A stretch of DNA of 64,000 nt, taken from positions 499,617,352 through 499,681,351 of the forward strand of contig CM077115.1 of NCBI GenBank assembly GCA_039619475.1, written 5' to 3'. Origin of the DNA: Icerya purchasi. Taxonomy: Eukaryota > Arthropoda > Insecta > Hemiptera > Monophlebidae. Under the pieces are notes generated by a model that saw only the letters and a program-made list of their open reading frames with translations, ran no database searches and was not told the origin of the DNA. The position numbers were made by a program, and so were the translations under genes. This document shows positions 1 through 12,009 of this stretch, one piece after another (the stretch's first letter is position 1; each line of letters starts with the position of its first letter).

Positions 1-530
1 TACAGTAGGTTAAGAAATGCAATAAATCACGAGTGCAAATGTCTCAAGGAGCAATGTGCAGAAATCGGAAAAGACGTGGCGCAGGGACATGTAGATACAG
101 CATATAGGAAAATAAAACAAAATTGTCGAAAACGTACAGAGCTCTTCATAGCCGGGTAATTTACAGGCAAGGTGATCCTAGGAAATCGGGCACGCACGGA
201 AAACTTCTGTGGAAGGCCTCTTAAGTAGCTAGATCGGTTCTGGAGACGGAGGAACGAAAATATTAGGTAGAAGATGAGGATAGGATACTGCGTGAAGAAT
301 TTGATGCAGCTTTTCAATTCCTACCGAATAACAAGGTGACTGGATTTGATAATATTTCAGCAGAGTTGTAGAAAAACAAAGAGGTATTATTTAAAATGAC
401 TTTCGAAATAATGTTGAGTGGACATGGCAGCTAGAACACTGTTTCTCAGTAATTATACCCATCCCAAAGAAGAAAGCATTGAAAACATGCGCAGATTACC
501 GCACTATCAGCCTGATCTTTTTTTTTTTTT
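1..530 (+). pseudogene. RTE-like LINE reverse-transcriptase fragment
   Basis: Conceptual translation across several frames gives stretches typical of the endonuclease/reverse-transcriptase LINEs common in insect genomes. First comes a linker with YSRLRNAIN and KEQCAEIGKDVAQGHVDTAY, then REEFDAAFQFLPNNKVTGFD, which corresponds to the usual N-K-APG-x-D-x-I-x-A-E-L segment at the start of the RT domain. Near 420-510 a segment reads like W...SVIIPIPKK...CADYRTISL. Stop codons and frame changes interrupt it throughout, and no long frame survives. The remnant appears to run off the left window edge, so the upstream endonuclease part is not visible. A 16-T run near 520 marks where similarity fades; I could not follow the domain reliably beyond it. 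The family call is from protein motifs only. Confidence 0.72.
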
Positions 531-2400
531 TTTTTCATTTTTGGGCATGTCGGCTAAGAAAGTTTATCCAATCCAAAGGTGTATGCCAGCATTAATGATT
601 ATATAGGAAAAATATTAGAAATGGAGCATATAAATGCGCTAGCAAAGGACTAACCGAAAGAGAAGGAAAAGAAAGAATGCTGTAAGCACTGTAAGGCGCA
701 GGGAGGCCAAGACGCAAAAGACAAGAATACAGTATCACACGTTCTGAAGAAATAAAAGGACATTCAGGCAAAATGCGATTATTAATTTATTTTGCTACGT
801 TGTATAGAATAGTTCTGCCAAACTAAATGAAATATGTAAATTGTTTTTCACTTGAAAAGCCTATATTTATATATGTTCAGTCGTGTATCTGTAAGTATTG
901 AGGCGGTAAATGCGGGTAGAACTAATGATCAATAAGTTCTTTATTGATTAGATTTACCTCTATTGTGAACGAGACAAATCATTCTGAGTCCCTGTAGATT
1001 TTACCTTCTTTCGTCGAACAAATTAATTAACAGATTCTATAATTAGCTAACGAATGAAACGTTCGTTGAATTAGTAATTAAGAAAAATTTATACTAAAAT
1101 GATTTTCAGAATTAACTGTGTCAGATTTATGTATTCCTAATGTTTTCAAAGTGCATACAGCTTCCATCATCAAAATAACAATTAAAACAGAATAACATAA
1201 ATACGGTCGTATATACTTGTATTAAATAAAATATGAAATTACAATTAATATATTACAGATAAAGAATACAAAAAATATCAGTTTCGCTGACAATTAAAAA
1301 ATAGAATGCGGTTTGGTTAATTTCGTATCGCATATTTCTGAGTGCAGTAATGTAAATAACTGTTTTAATGTATACTATACTTTCGGTTTACCCGTAATTA
1401 CGAAATTATCGGAATTTACGAAACGTAATATAATAAAATAAACGTTTCAGGCAGCAAATCGACACTTTAAATTTTTGTTTTATAAGTACCAAATATGAAT
1501 TTCAGTTATTTTTTCTCAAGCAGGAATTTAAATAGAAATAATTTTTTTTCATATAGTTTTTTCATAGAATTTTTATATACATAAATGGTCTTTGGCAGAT
1601 ATTTTAGTTTTGGCTGTTGTATGTTCTATATGCTTTTTTCGCTTTTTGTATTTACTCAAGGAACCCTAATTTCTGTGGGTTTTTCAGATATTAAAGTTTT
1701 TCAGTTTCTATTTTTGTTTTTTATTTTTTTTCCGTTTTATTTATACTCTTAAATGACCGAAAAAGTTTGAAAAAATAATTTAAGTTCGTCTATTTTTAAA
1801 ATTTGCATTTGTTTCGAATTCCTCAGTTTTATTTTGTAATGTAAACTAGGCGTAAAAAAACAACTAAAAAATTACGTTTTGTATCATTTCAACGATCTGA
1901 ATACGTTTTACGTTTTGTGAGTGTATAGATTCGAATTTTACTTCCTGTTTACACATTTTCGATGAAAAACAATACTCCGAGTTTTATTTTAGATAGAAAT
2001 ACTGATAAAAATTTTCTAAACTAATATTATTATAAATACGTATATGTAAAGTTATTATTTACAAAATATATAATACAGTGAGAGTTTAGTGTGTACTTCA
2101 ATCTAATCGGCATCGTAACAAAAAACTAATGTAAACCTTTTTAAAACTTCTAAGTAGTATATACATACTGCGCATCTGTTGAAGGAATAACAATATAAAT
2201 TTTTTATTTTTGAGTACATCGGAACGCAAGAACTAGTTCATTATTTTCGGAAGAATAATGTAAAATTATCACTTGTCGGATACATATTCGATATTGAATT
2301 ACGAGTATCCCAGAATCCCGAAATGTTACACACAGTAGTACTGTTACCGATGTCGAAATGGACTGTATAATGTCAGCTGCGTAAACAAATTTACAGTTTG
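531..2400. other. AT-rich stretch without recognisable gene
   Basis: No reading frame with a recognisable domain, no tRNA-like structure and no clear terminal repeats were seen. The first 230 bases may still belong to the LINE remnant to the left, but I could not place them in its protein. The rest is low-complexity A/T sequence with short T runs. Confidence 0.5.
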
Positions 2401-2408
2401 TATACGTT

Positions 2409-2703
2409 CAAGGGCGTCGCCAGCCGATGAGCCAGGAAGGGGCAAGATGAGTTTCCAGCCGCCGGGGGGGGGGGGGGGGGCAAGATGATAGAAAGAAGAT
2501 ATGAGTTATAGGAAAAATAAAATTTATAAGTTGTAAAGGCTTAATATTTTATTAAACAAGAATAAAATCTTAATTAAAACATAAGTTTTCCAAATTTTCC
2601 ATGATTACGCACCTATGAATACTCATCAATGCCAGTTGATTAAAAAGTTTCAAGGCTCCAAGGGGGGGCTGCCCCTCCCTGTCCCCCGCTGGCGACGCCC
2701 ATG
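2409..2703. mobile_element. hAT-type MITE with perfect 8-bp target duplication
   Basis: A 295-bp non-coding element bounded by inverted repeats: the left end is CAAGGGCGTCGCCAGC, and the right end read on the opposite strand is CATGGGCGTCGCCAGC. It is flanked on both sides by the same 8 bases, TATACGTT (2401-2408 and 2704-2711). Ends starting with CA plus an 8-bp duplication are the hallmark of hAT-superfamily insertions. The interior has a run of about 18 G near 2463 and no coding capacity, so it must have been mobilised in trans. GC-rich ends contrast with an AT-rich core. Confidence 0.88.
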
Positions 2704-2711
2704 TATACGTT

Positions 2712-3704
2712 GTTCATGTAATGGTACATTAAAGAAGTAATTAAACATTATCGTGAATGGCGGCGTTTAAATGAGAATAAAGAGAACTAAAACGAAAAGG
2801 AAAAGTTACAATCGGTCGATGTGATAAAAAAAGAAAGACAGAATAGTAAAATAGTTAATACGTACACATAGTTAGATATATAAAATTGTGTTTATAAAAC
2901 AATCGATGTTTCTGATTTCAGTGAATTCCAGTAGTGTGTTGATATCATTTTTCATTTCACTGGCTGATCTGTTGGTACTACTGTTCTTTTTTTCTTGAGA
3001 ATTTTACCTTTTGTAGCGGAACCAGAGTTTTATGATAATACGGATCGTCCCCGAATGTAGCTCGATTTTAAGTATACATTTTTAGGATTGGTAATTGTGC
3101 AATTACAGTGCCATCAGTTGACAATTTTTAATGATTTCTTTATTATGGCGATAAAAAATCACATTATAAAAAGAAATACTCCGAAAACTATTACTCACGA
3201 ATCCTATATTATTAATACAATAAAAATGTTCACACATTATTGAAATACAAAGCAATTTACAACGGAAAATTTTCTGTTAAAACTATTGTTTGACAGAGAT
3301 ATAATTTTTGATGTTTTTTTTTTTTTTTTTTTTATTTGTTTATTATATTATATTCAAAAATAATTTGTTTTTCGGTTTAATTCTTCGAGGTATTTTAAGC
3401 CCAAAAATACAGCGGAAATAGTAAAAAAACTGAGTGAATTTGATATGCCAACAATCGTTATAAATTGGCGCTGAAAAATGGAAAATTTCTTTACGTGTGC
3501 TGCAGTCAAATTGCATTCGATTACTAACCTTGTAAACTTATACTCAAAATCGAGCTATATTCTCGGATAAGCGTCGTTGAAAGCATACCTCCCGGGCCTG
3601 CTCGTCACTACTGTAAAGGTAGTTTTTCCCAATTCCTACAGAGAGCGTATACGTCATTATGCAGAATATCAATATGTAAGAAATCAACAATGTTGTAACT
3701 AACG
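2712..3704. other. AT-rich stretch without recognisable gene
   Basis: No coding signal or terminal repeats were recognised. It contains an 18-T tract near 3315. Confidence 0.5.
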
Positions 3705-3712
3705 TAGTTGTA

Positions 3713-5699
3713 CAAAGGCGCACTCAGGATTTTTTTTTTTGGTCAGGGCTAGAATTTAGAAGATGAGTTAGAGGGTGGAAACTCAGTAACTCGACTAAGT
3801 ACCTATCTATTTCCGTGGTCTGTAAATTACAGTAAAAAAAAAATACAATATTAACGAATTTTATTTTTTAAAAAATTATAAAACTAACGAATTTTATTTA
3901 AAAAATAATAATAATAATAATAGAAACGTAACATCATGTTTGTAATAAGCACAAATTAGGTAAGCATACGAATTTTATTACAAAAAAATTAGGTAAAGGT
4001 ATATTATACTTGTAATATAAGCAAAAAGTAAATATGTTTGTTTTTTAAAAAAAATTAAGTAAAACCAGACATTACAAAACGAAATTAAGTTTTCGAGGAT
4101 TTTTTACAAAGATATCTAATACCTCGTCGGCAATTATAATTATTTCATGGTGTATATTCAATATCGAAAGTCTATTAAGACGAACTTGACCAATGTGATT
4201 TCGCAAATACGTCTTCAATCTTCTCAACGTCGAGAATGATCTTTCTGCGGTGGCCGTAGTATTTGGGATGGTGCAGAGGATGCGTAAGAGTGTATTTACA
4301 CGGCCAAATATGCATAGCGTTTTTTGGAATTGAAATATCTTGATTGGAACCACAAAATTTGATGTACCACAGCTGAATACCTAACTTTAACGACGATTCC
4401 GAGTATTGGGGAAGGTTTTTTGAGTAAAATCAACAAAATTCCAGAAATTGCTTCATTCGATTTTGATCGATTGGTAGTCCGGTAGGAAATAGACAAGAAA
4501 AACTGGAAAGAATAGTTTTATGCTTTAAAAAACGTGCATTGAATTGTTGGATAAACATGTCTACCCAAGGCATATAAATATTGGAATGAAAATATTCGTC
4601 TGTATTTTCTGCTGAAACGTTACTTCTCGTAGTTTGCTGAGTAGTTGGGCGAGGAAATTCGATCATAATATTCAACCTTTGCGCAGTATTTTGAACAGTT
4701 TGAAATATTTCTGCAAAACACGCTTCAGCATTTTCTCTTTCAGTCATAACTCTGTTCGTATTGCAATTTTAGCCAAATCAACAACTTTCGATAAATCCGA
4801 ATCTTTTTCTTCTAACTTTTGGCTCAAAGGTAAAATATAACTAAGCAGCTTTTCGCCATAGTAGAGATATTATAAATTCCGATCGAATTATAAAAACAAT
4901 AGGAACTACTTGAGGAATCTCTATCATCCCATTTCGAGATCTATTCAAGGGAAACAATAATTGGGTGAAATAACTGAACGAATACTAAAGTAGCATCGTG
5001 TCGCTCGACTCATCTAGTTGGACCTAGTTCTTTTAGATATTTTTGTTCAAAAAATACGGCTATCTTTCCCACTACAGCGATGCATGAATTGAAAGAATTT
5101 CAACGGCATCCGAAACCGCAAGATTCAGACTATATGACATGCAATGGACGTAAATCGCGGTCGGATATTCTTCAGATATAATGGCTTGAACGCCATTAAA
5201 CTTACTACTCATGGTAGCTGCTCCATCATATCCTTGGCCACGAATATTATTAGGATCGATGTTATACTTGTGCAAAGTTGACAGAATCGCGTCAGCCATA
5301 TTTCTACCGGTTTGCTCCACGATTTTTGTAAAGAAATTATTTTTTTCGCAAATGGAGTATTTAGCACCCTGAAAAGGACTATTTCAATAAAATAATTACG
5401 AAATTCAGATTTTAAAGAAAGGTTAAAATACGGGGGATGCGCAACAAAGTTGGCAACGGAAAAAACAAATAATACACATGATAAACAAAAACAACAACAA
5501 AGAACGGACTTACTCATCAATACTAAATACAACCCAACGAAGGAACGTAAAACAAAATTATTTTACATTTCTACATCGAATTCATTTCCTTTTTTCTGTA
5601 CTATCCCGCTTTACGCTACAAAATTAATTTTGGAAACAATTTTGGAGATTTTTTGGGGGGAGCAATGGCCCCGTGGTACCCGCCTTGAGTGCGCCAATG
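3713..5699 (-). mobile_element. Decayed hAT transposon (long copy)
   Basis: A 1,987-bp element with inverted ends: left CAAAGGCGCACTCAGGA, and right (opposite strand) CATTGGCGCACTCAAGG. Flanking 8-mers TAGTTGTA (3705-3712) and CAGTTGTA (5700-5707) differ at one base, consistent with an old hAT 8-bp target duplication. The transposase remnant lies inside on the minus strand, so the 5' end is at the right. The same ends, and the subterminal sequence next to them, recur in the shorter copy at 20577-21264, which supports the boundaries independently. The N-terminal part of the transposase gene appears deleted. Confidence 0.88.
4072..5340 (-). pseudogene. hAT transposase remnant (DUF4371/ZMYM1-like)
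   Basis: The transposase would have bound the element's ends and cut and pasted it. What remains, in N-to-C order, is a catalytic-core piece around 5072-5320 containing IRGQGYDGAATMSS (the D of YDGA matches the hAT catalytic aspartate) and IYVHCMSYSLNLAVSDAV; then a helical insertion region at 4430-4747 with EYFHSNIYMPWVDMFIQQF; then the C-terminal hAT dimerisation segment at 4072-4353 with TTATAERSFSTLRRLKTYLR, whose AERSFS carries the usual third acidic residue. The pieces lie in different frames with stops between them. The N-terminal zinc-finger half is missing, so the copy is dead. Full relatives are usually 600-800 residues. Confidence 0.87.
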
Positions 5700-5707
5700 C
5701 AGTTGTA

Positions 5708-6534
5708 CGTCGTAATGATTTGTGAAAAAGATTATTGTCCGTGTAAACATCGACGTAAATGTAATTAATCGGCTTTTGAAAACAATTTCTTTGGCGTAAT
5801 TATAAATTGTTTAATTGTATAGTAAAATTGGTGAAAACGAGATTAGATGAAAGTATCGGAAGTTAAAATGTTTCGCAATACGAAATAAACTATAAAAAAA
5901 AAAAAAGTAACTGTATTCCACCGAAAATGTTTGAAAGCAAAAAAATTTGTAACTTTTTGGTATAGCAATGATGGGATAATGATTTTTTAATTTTTGAAAA
6001 ATAATACATTTCTTATTTTTTGTTAAAATACGAATATTACTCGCACAAAGAATTTATCTTAAGGACAAACTTTTGTTTCTATATGCGATTTCGCTGCTAT
6101 GGGTATCGAAATATTACTTCATAAGATATGTTATTCTGCAATCGCATTCGATTACAGTTTTTCTTACAGCGGATGTGCGATATAATATATTCTGGAACCG
6201 GAAAATGCTCAGGTTGCATTCTTATATTTTTATAGAGGGGGAAATGTTCGAGAAGGCAACTCTCTATTCGAACGCTTTAGAATATGTTAGACGTTCTACA
6301 TTACTCGTATGACACTAACGTAAGTATTGAAAATTATAGGAAAATTGATAAATTTCAATTTGGACGAAAATTATATTATTTGGAACAACGGCGTTGATAG
6401 GAGAAGGAAGGGGGTAGGGGTAATTATAATGATGAAATATGAAGATGCTAGTGCGATATTTACAAAACGTGAATATACATATATGGGAATTTGTAAGAAT
6501 ATACACGATTATATTTAATATTTTATACCGGAAC
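5708..6534. other. Intergenic, downstream of the receptor gene
   Basis: No domain-bearing frame was recognised. Short open frames (for example 6073-6312 on plus) have no familiar motifs and AT-driven composition. Confidence 0.45.
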
Positions 6535-6540
6535 TTTATT
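6535..6540 (-). promoter_or_regulatory. Candidate polyadenylation signal of the receptor gene
   Basis: AATAAA on the minus strand (TTTATT on plus), about 280 bases beyond the receptor stop codon. It is the first canonical hexamer I found downstream; the spacing fits a short 3' UTR, but such hexamers are frequent by chance in this AT-rich DNA. Confidence 0.35.
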
Positions 6541-6821
6541 AAGAAAATACTAAAAAAAAAAAAAAGTGTCGGTAGTTAGAACGGTATTTTAAAAATCGTA
6601 ACGGAGTCTAACTTGAAAAACCCCTTTGGTACGTTACGGATCTGGAAAAGAAGAAGGCAAAAAGGAAAAAGACGGTCTGAGGGGATATGTACAGTTGGAA
6701 TTGTTTACTTTTGAATAAATGAATTTCGGGTTCGTTTTTTACGGGATTTTCGTTGCAATTTGCTACCTGAAAACGAGTAATAGGAGTCGATGTAGCGATC
6801 GGGAAAGTTGGTTAGTAAACG

Positions 6822-7958
6822 TCAAGTGTTGTCGCCGTTGCTGATGGTTACCTGGTGCGTCAGAACTGAGTTTGCGTACCGAAACGAAACGCTGTTGGCA
6901 CGCGTAGAAGTGTTATCTATGCTGATGGTTCGTTGGTGTTTCCAGCAGATGAACAGGTGACGGTTGAAATACTTTCGGAATACACCGCTAATGAAGTAAA
7001 GCGCGATCGGATTTATGCACGAATTGATGAAACTTAGACAAAACGCCAGTATACGGAAAGAGCTCCAGAATTCGTCGTAATCGCTCTCGGATGACGGATG
7101 CAGATGGAACCAGAGCATGAATACGTGATACGGCAGGAAGCACACCATGAACATGATGACGAAACATAGGACCATTTTGGCCACCTTCTTCCTGGCCCTT
7201 ATTTGCGCTGATTGCCCTTGTATTTCTCCCGGTATATTTCTCGTGGTCATTTCTAAATGCTTCGCCATCATAATATAGAAGCAGGCTATCACGCTTAACG
7301 GCACCGCGTAATAGGTGAGAAATTTGAAAAGCACCACGCCTTTTCGATAAGCTCGCCCGTAAATTTCCGGAAACGGCCAACAGTAGAGGATTTCTTGTCC
7401 GTCTGTTAATTTGGTCGATTCTAAATGTGAGAAGACGACAGAGGGCAGCGACAGAATTATGGCCACTATCCAGATGGCTATCGCAATGGCTATGGTGAAC
7501 GGCTTAGAGGAGATGCGTCTTCGTATCGGGTTCGATATGGCGCAGTACCGTTCGGCGCTTAAGGCAGTCAGCGTGAATACCGAGACCCCGATCGAGATGT
7601 CTTTGGTAAATTCGGACACTTTGCATATAAACAGTCCGTACGGCCACGATTCGAACGTGTACATAGTCGACGTGAAGGGAACGCAGGTGAGAATTAGCAG
7701 GAGATCGCCGAGTGCTAAACTGATTATGTACGTGTTCGGTACGTTTCTCATGTTGCGATGTCGAGCAAATATGATTATAAGCGTTCCGTTGCCCAGTACT
7801 CCGACCAAGAAAATTATCGCGAAAAGTATCGGTACCATGTACGTTTCGATTCGCTGATGATACGGAATATAAACTTCACTGTCGTTGCTCGCACAAGAAA
7901 TATTCTGCATTTCGAGTGAACTTTGCCCATCTATCGGGTTTTCGTTTTCTTTATACAT
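6822..7958 (-). CDS. CCHaR: CCHamide neuropeptide receptor (class A GPCR)
   Basis: Plasma-membrane receptor predicted to bind a secreted CCHamide peptide and signal through G proteins. The 378-residue protein has seven hydrophobic helices: TM1 with GNGT (N57), TM2 LALGD (D85), disulfide cysteines C112 and C193, ERY (136-138) after TM3, and FLPYH (274-278) in TM6. TM7 carries NPIALY (316-321), a spacing typical of bombesin-like receptors. Then come helix 8 FRKYFN, a palmitoylation candidate C338 and a Ser/Thr-rich tail. NIPGEIQG before TM6 and RNVPNTYIISLAL in TM2 are close to insect CCHamide receptors. The extracellular N-terminus has glycosylation sites N19 and N25. I chose the ATG at 7958 because a good splice acceptor lies 16 bases upstream; the open frame extends to 8036 but that part reads as intron. 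CCHa1-R versus CCHa2-R cannot be decided. The whole coding region is in one exon, with no breaks. Confidence 0.88.
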   Translation of the reverse strand: MYKENENPIDGQSSLEMQNISCASNDSEVYIPYHQRIETYMVPILFAIIFLVGVLGNGTLIIIFARHRNMRNVPNTYIISLALGDLLLILTCVPFTSTMYTFESWPYGLFICKVSEFTKDISIGVSVFTLTALSAERYCAISNPIRRRISSKPFTIAIAIAIWIVAIILSLPSVVFSHLESTKLTDGQEILYCWPFPEIYGRAYRKGVVLFKFLTYYAVPLSVIACFYIMMAKHLEMTTRNIPGEIQGQSAQIRARKKVAKMVLCFVIMFMVCFLPYHVFMLWFHLHPSSESDYDEFWSSFRILAFCLSFINSCINPIALYFISGVFRKYFNRHLFICWKHQRTISIDNTSTRANSVSFRYANSVLTHQVTISNGDNT

Positions 7959-7973
7959 GGTTGTTTTTCTGTC

Positions 7974-8003
7974 CTGAAAATGAAAAACAAGATGGAAAAG
8001 ATG
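7974..8003 (-). other. Splice acceptor before the receptor coding exon
   Basis: Reading the minus strand, a pyrimidine-rich tract ends in TTTTCAG at 7974, and the exon starts at 7973 with GACAGAAAAACAACC before the ATG. This implies at least one upstream, probably non-coding, 5' exon not identified in the window. Confidence 0.6.
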
Positions 8004-10773
8004 TATTAGTATTTTCAAGGATAATTTTTTTTCCAATTATTTTTTTGGGGGGATTTAATATTATCATTTTTTTTTTCCGGTTCAGGTTTTATTTCATTTT
8101 TGCCTTTACTTTTTGTTTTTTTTTTTTTATATTCGGGTAAAATGAAGAAGTTTTTTAAATTCCATCGGAAGTATCAGTAACCTCATTTAACTATTGTTAA
8201 ATTTAGAGAAATATCGCTATGTAAATCTGAAAAAGGTTAAAATAAGCAATGTTGACACAGAATTAATTTTGATTCGTAATTTCACGGCAAATGCAATAAT
8301 GATCTTTGAATACAAATATATATATATATATGTTGAAGATGTAAATTGGATACATTTTTTTTCATTATTAGTCCGAAAAAGCTGTAATTAAATAAAATTC
8401 TTACAGTTGAGGAAGCAGTTTTATATCAAGATTTTTCGAACTTGCAACAGGTTTTTTAAAGCTATTTTTTCAGATAATTTCGATTATCTGCAGTAATTTC
8501 AAGTTTTAAATTAGAGTCTCCACTGTCATTTTATTCAGCTATAAATATGATTACTCAACTGTATTAAAACTAGTAGTAGTATTTAAACGTTTCTGGTAAC
8601 TGGTGTATTGCCGACATTATGCAAGTATATGCATTGTATGAGTTTATCTTTTTTGAAAATAAACAATTATTTTGATATATGCGTCTAACACATAACTGTT
8701 AAAAAGCGCAATGAATCGTCCATATTGTAATTATGACTAAGTAAGTAAATAATATGCAATAATTATTACACATTCAAGAAATCCTGTGTAATATATTCCT
8801 CGACATTGGTGTATGTTAATCGTAAGATTCGGTAAAATCGTCCGAAAATAGTATTGAGATTAACGGCACGTAATTTTCTGATAATTATGTCGATTAATTT
8901 AAATTTAAAAGCTCATATCACTTTTATGAAAACGTAATTTTTCATGAGTTCTCCGAAGTATTTGTCTTAATATTTAAACGACACGAAGTTTTTTAATTTA
9001 AAAAAGTTCTTAATTAGTTTTATTTTTATAAAGTTTCGTAATTTACTAGAATGACGTAAACTCTGAACTACTGCTACGTCGAGTTACCCGGAACGGTATT
9101 AATATCAGGCTGAGCGAGTAACAGGATATTTGTTGTAGATAAATTTTATAAAAAGTGGTAAACAAAAATATGTACTATATTTTAAATTTAGTAATTTTAA
9201 AATATAAAATTATTGTCGTAGAGTTGTTAGTGTATACTACTCAAATTCAAACTGAACTTTTGAAATATTACAAACACCGCGATTGTAAGGTTTTTAAGTA
9301 TAAAGCGTCTCTTCAGATTAATTTGTTAGTTGACTTTTTTCCAGTGCTTAAAAAGAATAATTACCATTTACACAGGTGTAAACCGTAAATTGTTAGTGAG
9401 TCGCAAAACAGTTATATCAATTAAGGAATTTGTAATATGCAGTGCGATTTTTCAACGCAGTCGCGGTAACTGAGAAAAAGCATTTAAGATTTAAATGAAA
9501 GTTTAAGAAAATTATATAATATTTGTTTTCTATAAATCGATCGGTTGAAGAAGTTTCGTCCTCGTTTGATGCATAAATACTTCGCAGATACGAAATAAAC
9601 GAAATAGAGCCTAAAGTGATGAAAAATTACACTGTAATCCCAATAAATGAAAATGTGGCGGTGTTACAGCCACCGAATTGTATTTATTATAAATTAATCA
9701 GTATGCTGAAATACGATAAATGAGCAAACAAAAATGATGGTTAAGCTGATAGAAATAAAAATACCGTAAATGTATTGGGTGGTATTACTGTAATACGGTG
9801 ACAGTTCTTAAGTGGTTAATGAAAAAAACGGCGACTGCTGACTGTGATTTTCCAATAGTTTAGTTGAGAAGCCCTCGCTGGCGAAAAAGAGGTAGGAATT
9901 ATAACGAGGTTTACGAAGATAATATTAGCCACTTGATAGGCGAAGTGTGATTTTCTGTTCGGTAGATTAATTATTCACATCGGTGTATGAAAATTTTATA
10001 GATATTAGGGAGTCGATCAAGTTAGTCTTAACGTTTAGGTTTACGAATTAGTCGTTTGTGGCGCTATCTCTTTTATTAAATAGGCGACGAAATAAATATA
10101 TACTGTACTGTTTTTAGTTGTGATAATTGTAATTTCGCTCACGTATAGATTGACGAAGCTTTATCGGAAGGTTAGAGTGTGTGTGTGCATCGTGAGAAAA
10201 TATAGCTTTAAGCTCGAGTACACTGCTCGTGGGACAATAGGCTATGCGTATAGAGACGTATGCACATCATTAGATAAAAGGCACAGGTAGCGAAAAGTTC
10301 GGTTTACCGTGATTTACTGTTGAACAACGTCGATAAGGGGTAGCGAACGAACGAGATTGGATGAAATATATGTCGGTCTTCGTGTCGTATTAAGATTTTA
10401 GTTTTAATCGCTGGCTGCCCTGCAAGATATAGTGGAATGTATTATTCCGGTACACTTTGCTCGGTCCATATTACGACATGTGACGTAGTTTTATGTGTAA
10501 TAATACGAATTCCGTGGTATATTCGTCCGGTAAATTTAATAACTCATTCTGTAGTTCACTCTGAGAACAGCAACTGTTTAGATGCGTAATAGTCAAAAAT
10601 TAAAAAGAAAAATATTAAACATTATTAAAAGTTTGATTACTGAAAAAAAAAACAACTTAAAAATAATCATATTTGAAAAATAGGAAGCAATTTAATTAAT
10701 TGTGTAAATTACCAAAGAATCTAGCTTGGTTTATTGTTTTTCTAGCAAGGTACAGTGTAATGAATTTGAACTA
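8004..10773. other. Gene-free AT-rich DNA, probably intron or 5' flank of the receptor
   Basis: No coding domain was recognised on either strand. Given the acceptor at 7974 on the minus strand, part of this stretch is probably intron of the receptor gene. I could not find the upstream exon. Confidence 0.45.
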
Positions 10774-10816
10774 ATATCTATATATATATATATCTATATC
10801 TATATATATATCTATA

Positions 10817-10876
<60 letters not shown>

Positions 10877-10905
10877 TATAGATATATAGATATATAGATA
10901 TATAT
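10774..10905. repeat. (TA)n microsatellite with interspersed CTATAT/AGATAT
   Basis: About 130 bases of TA dinucleotides. TATCTATA interruptions lie on the left and the complementary TATAGATA interruptions on the right, making the whole tract nearly self-complementary. Confidence 0.95.
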
Positions 10906-12009
10906 CCTGTTTTGTTTCCTTTCGTTTTTGAAAATGATTTGATTCATGTGTGTTATTGGTTATAATTAATATTATTCTCTAAAAAAGAAAGAAGAATATA
11001 GAGACACATTCGAAACATTTTGACGTTTTTATATACATTTTTATGGAACCCATCAAAACGGAGAGCTCATGTATTTGTGGTATCGTTCTTTTAAAAATCA
11101 AGCGATACTGTTTAATTTCATTTTTTTTTTTTTTTTTTTTGCGTTTTAAGTTATATGAAATTAAAAGTAGCGCCAAGTCACAATTACGGATTTCATTTCT
11201 ATCTAAATTTTGTAATCCTGAAAGTAGAATCAATTATTCAAAATTGAAATGTGGCAGCTATGCGTGCGTTGTATACATTTACAGAAAGTGGTAAATAAAT
11301 TATTTAATTATCAGTAAAGAAACATATTAGACCAATGCTGATGTCGCAGATTTTTGGTTTTCGTCGAATTACAAAATTGCATGCAATTGGTACCGTTGCA
11401 TGTGGGTTAATAGTTTTGTTGTGGTTCTCGTCAGTAAGCCACAAGGCTTTCTGACACAGTGACGGAATGCACGCTCTCATTATTCTCTTTAATCTGGTCA
11501 TAGGCGAAAGTTCCACGCTGTATTGTCTGAATTTAAAAATTCTAGACAATTTTCGAAAATAATCTGAAACATTGTTTGGAAAGAAGTTCTATTAAACATT
11601 TTCTCGCAAAAGGATATTTTTTTTATCCCTATCTGTGTAGTTATCCTAAAAGTGGAGCCGGTTTGCCAAATCAGAATTGCAGTTAGCTAATCGGCAGGCG
11701 GGGGCAAAACGGTCAACGAATATTTTTCGCTTTTACTCGTTAACTTTTTTTTTTTTTTTTCAAGCAGACGTTAAAGAACTATTTCTAAATATTCTAACTT
11801 TATATTTATTTGATTGTTTTTTTTTAAATAATAGGAGTGGGTTAGAATTTTAAAAATTAAGTGCCCTTTTAAGAAAAAATACAAGTTCAGTCAAGCATGA
11901 TGTTTCATGCGCTGAGGATTCCGTAGGTTAAGTTAACGATAACTAATTTACATTTACATAATACTAAATTCAAAAAAAAAAAAAAAAGAATCTGATTTTT
12001 CCCGCTGCA
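10906..12009. other. No gene recognised
   Basis: AT-rich DNA with poly-T/poly-A runs (around 11120, 11742 and 11972). The small open frames on both strands around 10979-11294 are mutual shadows over a T-run and have no familiar motif. Confidence 0.45.

Noticed and set aside
7411..7857. 148-codon open frame on plus
   Set aside because: It is the antisense shadow of the CCHamide receptor exon.
7959..8036. Upstream in-frame ATG extending the receptor by 26 codons
   Set aside because: The extra residues are encoded by the pyrimidine tract and acceptor of an intron, and do not resemble a receptor N-terminus or a signal peptide.
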